From: Chloroflexota bacterium
Lineage (GTDB): Bacteria; Chloroflexota; Limnocylindria; Limnocylindrales; CSP1-4
Assembly (NCBI GenBank): GCA_021777365.1
Contig: JAJYDP010000334.1
Location: 1-5,921 of the forward strand
Direction: 5' to 3'
Length of the DNA: 5,921 bases
Within the stretch, counting starts at the first letter, position 1. Each line of letters opens with the position of its first letter. A program made the position numbers and the translations under genes. Under the pieces are notes generated by a model that did no database searches, was not told the origin of the DNA, and saw only the letters and a list, made by a program, of their open reading frames with translations. Positions 1-5,828 of the stretch are shown here, piece by piece.

Positions 1-381
1 GTTGCCGCGTCCGTCGAAGGCACGCGTGGGAACGCCGTGGAAGTCGCGGATGCGGGGCAGCGCCAGCTGGGTCAGCCGCTCCAGGAAGTCCCACATGCGC
101 TCGCCGCGCAGCGTCACCTTCGCACCGATCGCGTTGCCGGTCCGCAGGCGGAACTGCGCGATGGAGCGCTTTGCCCGCGTGACGATCGGCTTCTGGCCGG
201 TGATGGCGGTCAGGTCCGCCACCGCCGCGTCGAGCGCCTTGGCGTTCTGGAGCGCCTCGCCGAGCCCGATGTTGACCACGACCTTCTCGAGACGTGGCAC
301 CTGCATCGGGTTGGCGTAGGAGAACTCCTTCTGCAGGGCGGGCACCACGTCCTCGTGGTAGCGCCGCCGGAGCTCGCTCAT
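1..381 (-). CDS. rplE: 50S ribosomal protein L5, 5' part (cut by window edge)
   Basis: L5 binds 5S rRNA in the central protuberance of the large subunit and contacts the 30S head through S13 and the P-site tRNA. The visible 127 residues start with [16 protein letters not shown] and include [30 protein letters not shown], the glycine-rich [15 protein letters not shown] and [20 protein letters not shown], all in family order. The family is about 180 residues, so roughly the last third lies beyond the left edge; the frame is open to base 1. The ATG at 379-381 overlaps the L24 stop as ATGA. A GAGGTG Shine-Dalgarno at 387-392, five bases upstream inside the L24 gene, supports this start. Identity is very secure; S14 (rpsN/rpsZ) and S8 would be expected next, but that is inference. 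Confidence 0.98.
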   Translation of the reverse strand, partial: MSELRRRYHEDVVPALQKEFSYANPMQVPRLEKVVVNIGLGEALQNAKALDAAVADLTAITGQKPIVTRAKRSIAQFRLRTGNAIGAKVTLRGERMWDFLERLTQLALPRIRDFHGVPTRAFDGRGN

Positions 382-764
382 GACTTCACCTCGCGCGCCA
401 GCGGCTCGCCGCAGCGGGCGCACACGCGCACGCTCGCGCCGGTGCCCAGCGCCGCGTGGCGCACCCGGGTCGGCTGCCCGCAGGACGGGCAGACGACCAT
501 CACGTTGCTGATGGCCAGGGGCATCGTCTTGTCGAGGATGCCGCCCTGCTGGATCTGCGGCGCGGATTCCGTGCGGCCCTGGATGGTGCGCGGCTTGGTG
601 TGCCGCTTGGAGACGTTGATCCCACCCACGATCACGCGGTCCGGGCGGACCACCCGGTCGACCGTGCCGTGCTTGCCGGCGTCCTTGCCGGTGAGCACCA
701 CCACCTGGTCGCCCTTGCGGATCTCTGGGACCTTCGTGAAATGCTTGACGACCTCGCCCGGCAT
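378..764 (-). CDS. rplX: 50S ribosomal protein L24, four-cysteine (zinc-type) form
   Basis: L24 is an assembly-initiating protein of the large subunit that binds 23S rRNA domain I and sits near the tunnel exit. The product has 128 residues. A KOW motif begins at about residue 16 ([21 protein letters not shown]), followed by [15 protein letters not shown] and the family segment [18 protein letters not shown]. Two CxxC pairs, C92/C95 (CPSC) and C115/C118 (CARC), form a probable zinc ribbon as in the C+ variants of L24. E. coli L24 is about 104 residues and lacks this complete set. About 15 residues ([14 protein letters not shown]) precede the usual start of the family. No ATG, GTG or TTG codon lies in frame between residue 1 and the KOW motif, and GGAGGTG at 773-779 is well placed (8 bases), so I keep this start. 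The gap to the L14 stop is two bases. Confidence 0.97.
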   Translation of the reverse strand: MPGEVVKHFTKVPEIRKGDQVVVLTGKDAGKHGTVDRVVRPDRVIVGGINVSKRHTKPRTIQGRTESAPQIQQGGILDKTMPLAISNVMVVCPSCGQPTRVRHAALGTGASVRVCARCGEPLAREVKS

Positions 765-766
765 GA

Positions 767-1135
767 CTACAGCACCTCCGGGGCGAGCGAGACGATCTTC
801 ATGTAGTTCCGGTCCCGCAGCTCGCGCGCGACGGGGCCGAAGATCCGGGTGCCGCGCGGGTTGCCCTGGTTGTTGATCAGGACGGCCGCGTTCTCGTCGA
901 ACCGGATGTAGCTGCCGTCGGGGCGGCCGTACTCCTTGACCGTGCGGACCACCACGGCGCGCACCACGTCACCCTTCTTGACGGCGGCGTTGGGGATCGC
1001 CTGCTTGACGCTGGCGATGATCACGTCGCCGACCTCGGCGGTGGTCTTGCGGGAGCGCCCCATGATGCGGATGCACTGGATGGTCCGGGCGCCGGTGTTG
1101 TCGGCCACCTTGAGCCGGCTGTACTGCTGGATCAT
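767..1135 (-). CDS. rplN: 50S ribosomal protein L14
   Basis: L14 lies on the interface face of the large subunit, forms an intersubunit bridge with 16S rRNA and contacts L19. It is also the known target of the silencing factor RsfS in other bacteria. The product has 122 residues, the standard family length. It shows the opening [17 protein letters not shown], then [29 protein letters not shown], the signature region [20 protein letters not shown] and the ending [26 protein letters not shown]. The ATG at 1133-1135 overlaps the S17 stop in an ATGA. A strong GGAGGGG Shine-Dalgarno at 1143-1149 lies seven bases upstream, inside the 3' end of the S17 gene, and could be partly hidden by a small hairpin (see findings). 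Nothing in the protein is unusual. Confidence 0.99.
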   Translation of the reverse strand: MIQQYSRLKVADNTGARTIQCIRIMGRSRKTTAEVGDVIIASVKQAIPNAAVKKGDVVRAVVVRTVKEYGRPDGSYIRFDENAAVLINNQGNPRGTRIFGPVARELRDRNYMKIVSLAPEVL

Positions 1136-1506
1136 GCGGGCACCCCTCCGGCCGGGGTCTCCTCATGCCGGCCCGGGTGCGCAGCGCCGTGGATCGCCTG
1201 GGAGGTGGACACCTCCTCGGTGACGACCTCCCCGGTCGGCTCGCTCGCCCGCTGCACGATCTCGACCAGCCGCCAGCGCTTGGTGGCGCTGAGGGGCCGC
1301 GATTCCACGATGCGCACCGTGTCGCCGATGCGGGCCTCGTTGTGCTCGTCGTGCGCCTTGAACTTGGTGGTCAGCCGCACCACGCGCTTGTAGAGCGGGT
1401 GTCGCGAGAGCCGCTCCACGGAGACCACGATCGTCTTGTCCATCTTGTCGGAGACGACCCGCCCGACCTTGGTCTTCCGCTGCCCTTCCACCTTCACTCC
1501 GCTCAT
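1132..1506 (-). CDS. rpsQ: 30S ribosomal protein S17 with C-terminal extension
   Basis: S17 is a primary 16S rRNA-binding protein of OB-fold type that stabilises the 5' domain of the 30S body. Residues 1-87 are a normal S17: [65 protein letters not shown]. The family usually ends near here at about 85 residues. This protein runs to 124, adding a tail of about 37 residues rich in Glu, Thr, Ala, Gly and His, with no recognisable domain and probably disordered. The tail ends exactly in an ATGA overlap with L14 and carries the L14 Shine-Dalgarno, which suggests it is real. The start ATG at 1504-1506 overlaps the L29 stop (ATGA) and has GGAGG at 1514-1518, seven bases upstream. S17 identity is certain; the role of the tail is unknown. 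Confidence 0.97.
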   Translation of the reverse strand: MSGVKVEGQRKTKVGRVVSDKMDKTIVVSVERLSRHPLYKRVVRLTTKFKAHDEHNEARIGDTVRIVESRPLSATKRWRLVEIVQRASEPTGEVVTEEVSTSQAIHGAAHPGRHEETPAGGVPA

Positions 1507-1718
1507 CGTCCGGCCTCCGCGGTCGCCCGGCCGAGGCGGCGCTCGGTCTGGACGGTCAGGATGCGGGCGATCCGCTTCCGCGTGGTCCGGATCTGGTTGT
1601 AGTCGCTCAGCTGGCGGGTGGCCAGCTGGAACCGCAGGTCGTACAGGTTGCGGCGTGCCGCGGCCAGCTCGGACTCGAGCTCGCCGTCAGAGAGCGCGCG
1701 GACCTCATCGATGTCCAT
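1503..1718 (-). CDS. rpmC: 50S ribosomal protein L29
   Basis: L29 is a small two-helix protein at the rim of the exit tunnel, next to L23, where it forms part of the docking area for trigger factor and SRP. The 71-residue product matches the family in length. It has a first helix ([27 protein letters not shown]), the typical [12 protein letters not shown] turn and a basic second helix ([20 protein letters not shown]). The chosen ATG at 1716-1718 lies 14 bases inside the 3' end of the L16 gene. It is supported by AAGGAGG at 1728-1734, nine bases upstream, and by alignment of [11 protein letters not shown] with the usual N terminus. The stop overlaps the S17 start. Short family, but the motif pattern and its slot between L16 and S17 make the call secure. 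Confidence 0.97.
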   Translation of the reverse strand: MDIDEVRALSDGELESELAAARRNLYDLRFQLATRQLSDYNQIRTTRKRIARILTVQTERRLGRATAEAGR

Positions 1719-2133
1719 CGACGACGCCCTCCTTGACCACGAACTTCACGTTGACGGGGAGCTTGTGGCCCGCCAGCCGCATGGCCTCCTGGGCCTCCTC
1801 GACCGGCACGCCGGCCAGCTCGAAGAGGATCCGGCCGGGCTTCACCACGGCGATCCAGTGATCGGGCGCGCCCTTGCCGGAACCCATCCGGGTCTCGGCC
1901 GGCTTCTTGGTGACCGGCTTGTCCGGGAAGATCCGGATCCAGACCTTGCCACCGCGCTTGACCGACCGCGTCATCGCGCGGCGAGCTGCCTCGATCTGCC
2001 GGCTGGTGATCCAGGCCGGCTCCTCGGTCATCAGCCCGTACTCGCCGAAGGCGATGGTGCTGCCGCCCTTGGCGGGACCGCTCATGCGGCCGCGCATGAC
2101 CCGCCGGTGCTTGACTCGCTTCGGAAGCAGCAT
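1705..2133 (-). CDS. rplP: 50S ribosomal protein L16
   Basis: L16 (uL16) is a late-assembling large-subunit protein that helps position the A-site tRNA elbow near the peptidyl-transferase centre. The product has 142 residues, slightly longer than E. coli (136). It shows [28 protein letters not shown], the helix [37 protein letters not shown] and the loop ETRMGSGKG (residues 80-88). R82 in that loop matches the arginine hydroxylated in E. coli (Arg81); whether it is modified here cannot be seen. The frame is open further upstream into S3 with another ATG at 2227-2229, but that would add 32 residues foreign to the family, so the ATG at 2131-2133 is chosen. It lies four bases after the S3 stop. 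The 3' end overlaps L29 by 14 bases and contains the L29 ribosome binding site. Confidence 0.98.
   Translation of the reverse strand: MLLPKRVKHRRVMRGRMSGPAKGGSTIAFGEYGLMTEEPAWITSRQIEAARRAMTRSVKRGGKVWIRIFPDKPVTKKPAETRMGSGKGAPDHWIAVVKPGRILFELAGVPVEEAQEAMRLAGHKLPVNVKFVVKEGVVDGHR
1728..1734 (-). promoter_or_regulatory. Ribosome binding site of rpmC inside rplP
   Basis: AAGGAGG on the minus strand, nine bases before the L29 ATG and embedded in the last codons of L16 (around VVKEGVV). It supports the 14-base overlap between L16 and L29 as genuine rather than a wrong start choice. Confidence 0.86.
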
Positions 2134-2137
2134 CGCC

Positions 2138-2803
2138 CTATGCCCCCGCCACCGCGGCCTCGCGGGGCGCCTGGCGCTCCGGGATGATGTCGCCCCGGTA
2201 GACCCAGACCTTGACCCCGATGCGGCCATAGGTGGTGTGCGCGTGCACCTGTCCGTAGCTGATGTCGGCGCGCAGCGTGCCGAGCGGGATGCGACCCTCG
2301 CGCTCCCACTCGCGTCGCGCCATCTCCGCGCCGCCCAGCCGGCCGGCCACGGCGATCCGGACGCCCTTGGCGCCCGCCTTCATGGTCCGCTGCACGGACT
2401 GCTTCATCGCCTTCTTGAAGGCGATGCGGCGGGACAGCTGCTGGGCGATGTTGGCGGCCACGAGCTGGGCGTCGAGCTCCGGCTGGCGGATCTCCTTGAT
2501 CTCCAGCTTGACCTTGCGGCTGGAGATCCGGCCGATCTGCTGGCGGAGCGCCTCCACGTTGGCGCCGCCCTTGCCGATCACGATCCCCGGCTTGGCCGTG
2601 TGGATGGTGACCGTCACGTGGTTGATGCCGCGCTCGATCTCGACGTGGCTGACGCTCGCGTTGGCGAGCCGCCGGTCGATCAGGTCGCGGATCGCGAAGT
2701 CCTCCTTGAGGAGATCCGCGTACCCCTTGCCGGCATACCAGTTCGCCGTCCAGCCGCGCGAGACGCCGATCCGGAAGCCGTAGGGATGGACCTTGTGACC
2801 CAA
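2138..2803 (-). CDS. rpsC: 30S ribosomal protein S3 (TTG start)
   Basis: S3 sits in the 30S head at the mRNA entry channel and, with S4 and S5, helps unwind mRNA. The product has 221 residues, within the family range. The N-terminal part begins [14 protein letters not shown]. The type II KH domain carries the GxxG loop in VIGKGG (residues 75-80). The C-terminal domain has [28 protein letters not shown] and [18 protein letters not shown]. The basic stretch [11 protein letters not shown] (125-135) corresponds to the region with the helicase-active basic residues of E. coli S3. The start codon is TTG (complement of 2801-2803), read as Met. It is fixed by the conserved MG(Q/H)KVHP N terminus and by AAGGAGG at 2810-2816, six bases upstream. 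Only one base separates it from the L22 stop. Confidence 0.98.
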   Translation of the reverse strand: MGHKVHPYGFRIGVSRGWTANWYAGKGYADLLKEDFAIRDLIDRRLANASVSHVEIERGINHVTVTIHTAKPGIVIGKGGANVEALRQQIGRISSRKVKLEIKEIRQPELDAQLVAANIAQQLSRRIAFKKAMKQSVQRTMKAGAKGVRIAVAGRLGGAEMARREWEREGRIPLGTLRADISYGQVHAHTTYGRIGVKVWVYRGDIIPERQAPREAAVAGA

Positions 2804-2804
2804 C

Positions 2805-3143
2805 CTACGCCTCCTTGCTCTCGACGACCACGGTGATGTGGGTCATCGGCTTGTGGATGGGGAAGGCGCGCCCCTGGGCGCGCGGGTGCCAGCGCTTGAT
2901 GGTGGGACCCTCGTCGGCCCGCGCCTCCGCGACGACCAGGTCGTCGGGGGCGAGGTGGTGGTTGTTCTCCGCGTTCGCGGCGGCGCTCTTGAGCACCCTC
3001 GCGACGTCCCGCGCCGCGCCCTGCGGCATGAACTGCAGGATCGCGGCGGCCTCGCCCACGGGGCGACCCACGATCGCCTGGGTGACGAGGCGCGTCTTCC
3101 TCGTGGAGCGGCGGATGTACTTGGCGGTGGCGGCGACTCGCAC
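2805..3143 (-). CDS. rplV: 50S ribosomal protein L22 (GTG start)
   Basis: L22 is an early-assembly protein that touches all 23S rRNA domains and whose long beta-hairpin lines the nascent-peptide tunnel at the constriction opposite L4. The product has 112 residues, the usual length. It shows [20 protein letters not shown], the helix around [20 protein letters not shown], then the hairpin [30 protein letters not shown] at about residues 79-107. I82-K83-R84 lies where E. coli has the Met-Lys-Arg triplet whose loss gives macrolide resistance; nothing is deleted here. The start codon is GTG (complement of 3141-3143), giving [11 protein letters not shown], which aligns with the family N terminus. 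AGGAG at 3150-3154 is six bases upstream and overlaps the S19 stop codon. Confidence 0.98.
   Translation of the reverse strand: MRVAATAKYIRRSTRKTRLVTQAIVGRPVGEAAAILQFMPQGAARDVARVLKSAAANAENNHHLAPDDLVVAEARADEGPTIKRWHPRAQGRAFPIHKPMTHITVVVESKEA
2810..2816 (-). promoter_or_regulatory. Ribosome binding site deciding the TTG start of rpsC
   Basis: AAGGAGG on the minus strand, six bases before the TTG codon, lies within the last codons of the L22 gene (Ser-Lys-Glu-Ala, then stop). With the conserved MGHKVHP N terminus it decides for the TTG start of S3. Confidence 0.88.
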
Positions 3144-3149
3144 GGCTCG

Positions 3150-3154
3150 CTCCT
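3150..3154 (-). promoter_or_regulatory. Ribosome binding site deciding the GTG start of rplV
   Basis: AGGAG on the minus strand shares bases with the TAG stop codon of S19 and stands six bases before the GTG start of L22. The shared bases mean ribosomes terminating S19 would occupy the L22 initiation site, consistent with coupled translation. Confidence 0.82.
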
Positions 3155-3437
3155 ACTTCAGCGCCGTCGAGCGCTCGGTGTGCTTGCCGTGCCCGCGGAA
3201 GGTCCGCGTGGGCGCGAACTCGCCCAGCCGATGGCCGACCATGTTCTCGGTCACGTAGACCGGGATGTGCTTGCGCCCGTTGTAGACGGCGACGGTGTGC
3301 CCGACGAAGTCGGGGAAGATCACGCTCGCACGAGACCAGGTCTTGAGCACCCGCTTCTCGTTGCGCCGGTTCATCTCCTGGATGCGGCCGAGGAGACGCG
3401 CCTCTACGAACGGCCCCTTCTTGACTGACCGCGACAT
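3153..3437 (-). CDS. rpsS: 30S ribosomal protein S19
   Basis: S19 forms a complex with S13 in the 30S head and binds 16S rRNA near the A site, taking part in bridges to the 50S subunit. The product has 94 residues, the normal length. It has [16 protein letters not shown] at the start, [21 protein letters not shown] in the middle and the signature [28 protein letters not shown] at about 57-84. The ATG at 3435-3437 follows the best ribosome binding site of the window (AAAGGAGGT, 3443-3451). The 18-base gap to L2 is the longest in the cluster. No defect is seen. Confidence 0.99.
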   Translation of the reverse strand: MSRSVKKGPFVEARLLGRIQEMNRRNEKRVLKTWSRASVIFPDFVGHTVAVYNGRKHIPVYVTENMVGHRLGEFAPTRTFRGHGKHTERSTALK

Positions 3438-3442
3438 CAGCG

Positions 3443-3451
3443 ACCTCCTTT
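3443..3451 (-). promoter_or_regulatory. Strong ribosome binding site for rpsS
   Basis: On the minus strand this reads AAAGGAGGT, an almost full complement of the 16S rRNA 3' end. It stands five bases before the S19 ATG, in the only real intergenic spacer of the window (18 bases). It is the only ribosome binding site here that lies wholly outside a coding region, so S19 may be able to initiate independently of L2 translation; that last point is inference. Confidence 0.9.
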
Positions 3452-3455
3452 CGGC

Positions 3456-4286
3456 CTAGCTCTTGCGGTGCCGGGACCGCACGATCAGGCGGCCCGTCAG
3501 CTTGTTGCGCCGTGTCCGCAGGCCCATGGCGGGCTTGCCCCACGGCGTCTTGGGGGGCATGCCGGTCGGCGACTTGCCTTCGCCGCCGCCGTGCGGGTGC
3601 TCCCGGGGGTTCATCACCACGCCGCGCACCTCGGGGCGCAGCCCCATGTGGCGCGCGCGGCCGGCCTTGCCCAGGCTCTGGTTCTCGTGGTCCAGATTGC
3701 CCACCTGGCCCACGGTGGCGATGCACGCCAGCGGGATGCGGCGCATCTCGCCGGACGGGAGCCGCACCGTCCCCCACTCGCCCTCCTTGGCGAGGAGCTG
3801 GGCCGACGCGCCCGCGGACCGCACGATCTGGCCGCCCTTGCCGGGCACCAGCTCGATGTTGTGGACCGTGGTGCCGAGCGGGATGTCCGCCAGCGGCAGG
3901 GCGTTCCCCACGCGGGCCTCGACTCCGGGGCCACTGACGACGACGTCGCCGACGCGGAGCCCGTTGGGGACGAGGATGTAGCGCTTCTCGCCGTCCCGGT
4001 AGTGCAGCAGGCCGATGCGGGCCGACCGGTTGGGGTCGTACTCGATGGTGGCCAGCCGGGCCGGCACGCCGTGCTTGTCGCGCTTGAAGTCGATGCGGCG
4101 GTAGTGCTGCTTCTCGCCGCCGCCGCGATGGCGCACGGAGAGGTGGCCCTGGTTGTTGCGCCCGCTGCCCCGCTTCTGGGGCTCGAGGAGCGGCTTGTAG
4201 GGCTCGTCGGTGGTGATCTCGGCGAACGTCGACCGGGTCATGAACCGCCGGCCGGCGGAGGTCGGCTTGTAGCTTCTCAGCGGCAT
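3456..4286 (-). CDS. rplB: 50S ribosomal protein L2
   Basis: L2 is a core 23S rRNA-binding protein needed for subunit association and peptidyl-transferase assembly. The product has 276 residues (E. coli 273). It starts [17 protein letters not shown], then has [20 protein letters not shown] (39-57), the RNA-binding OB-fold half around [11 protein letters not shown], the SH3-like half with [17 protein letters not shown] and [12 protein letters not shown], and the C-terminal signature [18 protein letters not shown] (about 223-240). The first histidine of HPHGGG, about residue 230, corresponds to the functionally important His229 of E. coli. The extreme C terminus is basic ([11 protein letters not shown]), as usual. 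The ATG at 4284-4286 is three bases after the L23 stop, with a G-rich GAGGGGG as probable ribosome binding site inside the end of L23. Confidence 0.99.
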   Translation of the reverse strand: MPLRSYKPTSAGRRFMTRSTFAEITTDEPYKPLLEPQKRGSGRNNQGHLSVRHRGGGEKQHYRRIDFKRDKHGVPARLATIEYDPNRSARIGLLHYRDGEKRYILVPNGLRVGDVVVSGPGVEARVGNALPLADIPLGTTVHNIELVPGKGGQIVRSAGASAQLLAKEGEWGTVRLPSGEMRRIPLACIATVGQVGNLDHENQSLGKAGRARHMGLRPEVRGVVMNPREHPHGGGEGKSPTGMPPKTPWGKPAMGLRTRRNKLTGRLIVRSRHRKS

Positions 4287-4289
4287 CGC

Positions 4290-4592
4290 CTAGACCCCCT
4301 CGAAGAACTCGATCTTGTCGCCGGCGGAGACCGTGACCACGGCCTTGTGCCACGCGCTGGTGGAGCCCGTGACCCGCCCGCGCTTGGTGCCGCGCTGCTT
4401 CTCCTTGGCCTGCGTCGTCGACACGTTGACCGACAGGACGGTGACCTTGAAGAGCTCCTCCACCGCGCGCTTGATCTGCAGCTTGTTGGCGTCCGGATGG
4501 ACCCGGAACGTGTACTTGTTCCGCTGCGTCAGGTCCATCGACTTCTCGCTGATGACCGGCCGGAGGATCACCTCGGCGCTCTGCAGCGTCAT
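4290..4592 (-). CDS. rplW: 50S ribosomal protein L23
   Basis: L23 sits at the exit of the nascent-peptide tunnel and is the main ribosomal docking site for trigger factor and the signal recognition particle. The product has 100 residues, equal to E. coli. It shows the N-terminal motif ILRPVISEKS, YTFRVHPDANKLQIKRAVEELFKVTVLSVNV, a basic loop (KEKQRGTKRGRVTGSTSAWHK) and the final strand KAVVTVSAGDKIEFFEGV. E16 in ISEK matches the E. coli Glu18 needed for trigger factor binding. The ATG at 4590-4592 overlaps the L4 stop as ATGA, and GGAGGTG at 4598-4604 is five bases upstream, inside L4. L23 is often divergent, but this copy is easily recognised and its place between L4 and L2 is canonical. Confidence 0.98.
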   Translation of the reverse strand: MTLQSAEVILRPVISEKSMDLTQRNKYTFRVHPDANKLQIKRAVEELFKVTVLSVNVSTTQAKEKQRGTKRGRVTGSTSAWHKAVVTVSAGDKIEFFEGV

Positions 4593-5212
4593 GCGTACAC
4601 CTCCGACAGGGTGGCGATCGCGGGCTGCTCGATCAGCAGGACGTCGGCGTTCACCACGTCCACCACGTTGAGCGAGTCGGCCAGGATCACGTCCACCCCG
4701 GGCACGTTGCGTGCCGAGAGGGTGAGGCGCTGGTCCCGCGAGGGGGCCACCACCAGCACGCGGCCGGCGGCCCCGAGGGCGCCCAGGTACCCCACCAGCT
4801 CGCGCGTCCTGATCGCCTCCATGGCCAGGTCCTCGACCACGCGCACGGCGCCGTCGTCGTACTTGGCGGTGAGGGCGCCGAGCAGCGCGAGGCGCTTCAT
4901 CTTGCGGGGCAGGCGCTGCTCGTAGCTCCGCGGATGCGGCCCGAAGACGGTGCCGCCGCCGGCGAAGTGGGGCGCGCGCCGGGAGCCCTGGCGGGCCCGG
5001 CCGGTCCCCTTCTGTCGGTACGGCTTCTTGCCACCGCCGGAGACCTCGCCGCGGGTTTTCGTGTCGTGGGTGCCCAGCCGGCGGCCGGCGAGCTGGGCCA
5101 CCACCGCCTGGTGCAGCACCGCCGCGTTCACGGGCGCGGCGAAGAGCTCGTCCGGCAGCTCGACCGAGCCGGCCTCCTCGCCGGTCTTGCGGTACAGGGT
5201 GGTCTGCGGCAT
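4589..5212 (-). CDS. rplD: 50S ribosomal protein L4
   Basis: L4 is an early-assembly 23S rRNA protein whose extended loop reaches the tunnel constriction beside L22. In E. coli it also represses its own S10 operon through the leader RNA; whether that holds here cannot be judged, since the S10 leader is outside the window. The product has 207 residues (E. coli 201). The loop covers about residues 44-100 with GGGKKPYRQKGTGRARQGS and APHFAGGGTVFGPHPRSYEQRLPRKMKRLAL. The globular part has VLVVAPSRDQRLTLSARNVPGVDVILADSLNVVDVVNADVLLI. The ATG at 5210-5212 lies four bases after the L3 stop; AGGAAGG nine bases upstream, within the end of L3, is a moderate ribosome binding site. The 3' end overlaps the L23 start by four bases. 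Confidence 0.98.
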   Translation of the reverse strand: MPQTTLYRKTGEEAGSVELPDELFAAPVNAAVLHQAVVAQLAGRRLGTHDTKTRGEVSGGGKKPYRQKGTGRARQGSRRAPHFAGGGTVFGPHPRSYEQRLPRKMKRLALLGALTAKYDDGAVRVVEDLAMEAIRTRELVGYLGALGAAGRVLVVAPSRDQRLTLSARNVPGVDVILADSLNVVDVVNADVLLIEQPAIATLSEVYA

Positions 5213-5216
5213 CGCG

Positions 5217-5828
5217 CTACGCCTTCCTGACCATGACGAGCGCGTTGGGCGCGCCCGGCACGGACCCCTTGACGAGCAGCAGGTTGCGCTCGGGGTCGGT
5301 GCGCACGACGGTCAGCTTCTTGATGGTCACCCGGTCATCGCCCAGGTGGCCGGCCATCCCCAGGCCGCGGTAGACGCGTCCGGGGGTCGTGCCGGCGCCG
5401 ACGGAACCGGGCTGCCGGTGGGAGTCCGACCCGTGGGTCTCCGGGCCGCGGCGGAAGTGGTGCCGCTTCACGGTCCCGGCAAAGCCCTTGCCCTTGCTGA
5501 CGCCGGTCACGTCGACCCGGTCGCCCGCGGCGAAGACCTCGTCCACGCGGAACTCCTGCCCCACGCGGTAGTCGTCCACGCGGTCCACCCGGAACTCGCG
5601 GACGTTCCGCACGCGGGGGAGGTCCCGCAGTTGACCGAGGCGCGGCTTGCTGAGGTGGCGCGCGGTGCCGGTCCCCAGTTGCACGGCGGCGTAGCCGTCG
5701 CGCTCGGGGGTCCGCACGAGCGTGACCGTGTTGGGCTCCACCACGAGGACGGAGACCGGGACGACCGTCCCGTCCTCGGCGAAGATCTGTGTCATGCCGG
5801 CCTTGCGGCCGAGAAGTCCGATGCTCAT
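5217..5828 (-). CDS. rplC: 50S ribosomal protein L3
   Basis: L3 is one of the first proteins to bind 23S rRNA and sends a long loop toward the peptidyl-transferase centre. The product has 203 residues (E. coli 209). It shows MSIGLLGRKAGMTQIFAEDG, a beta-barrel with VSVLVVEPNTVT, then the signature GVSKGKGFAGTVKRHHF (109-125), the loop HGSDSHRQPGSVGAGTTPGRVYRG (132-155), MAGHLGDDRVT and the ending DPERNLLLVKGSVPGAPNALVMVR. Where E. coli has QNQ in the loop, including Gln150 methylated by PrmB, this protein has AGT, so that modification cannot occur at this place. The ATG at 5826-5828 directly follows the S10 stop (TAGATG) with only a weak purine stretch upstream, so reinitiation after S10 is likely. 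Confidence 0.98.
   Translation of the reverse strand: MSIGLLGRKAGMTQIFAEDGTVVPVSVLVVEPNTVTLVRTPERDGYAAVQLGTGTARHLSKPRLGQLRDLPRVRNVREFRVDRVDDYRVGQEFRVDEVFAAGDRVDVTGVSKGKGFAGTVKRHHFRRGPETHGSDSHRQPGSVGAGTTPGRVYRGLGMAGHLGDDRVTIKKLTVVRTDPERNLLLVKGSVPGAPNALVMVRKA

Noticed and set aside
37..876. Open frame of about 279 codons on the plus strand opposite L5, L24 and L14
   Set aside because: Antisense shadow over conserved genes with no motif; explained by high G+C.
2134..2229. Upstream ATG that would lengthen L16 by 32 residues
   Set aside because: The extension lies inside the 3' end of S3, is Arg/Ser/Ala-rich and has no counterpart in L16 proteins; [11 protein letters not shown] is the conserved N terminus.
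1874..2836. Open frame of about 320 codons on the plus strand opposite L16 and S3
   Set aside because: Antisense shadow with repetitive Asp/Leu/Ala/Arg content and no domain; S3 and L16 on the other strand are certain.
2680..4353. Open frame of about 557 codons on the minus strand crossing L2, S19, L22 and S3
   Set aside because: It is a shifted-frame reading of four well-identified genes, dominated by Arg, Pro, Ala and Gly, with no family resemblance.
3468..4925. Open frame of about 485 codons on the plus strand opposite L2, L23 and L4
   Set aside because: It is antisense to three certain ribosomal genes, has low-complexity Leu/Ala/Arg/Gly/His-rich composition and no recognisable domain. 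Such mirror frames are expected where codon third positions are nearly all G or C.
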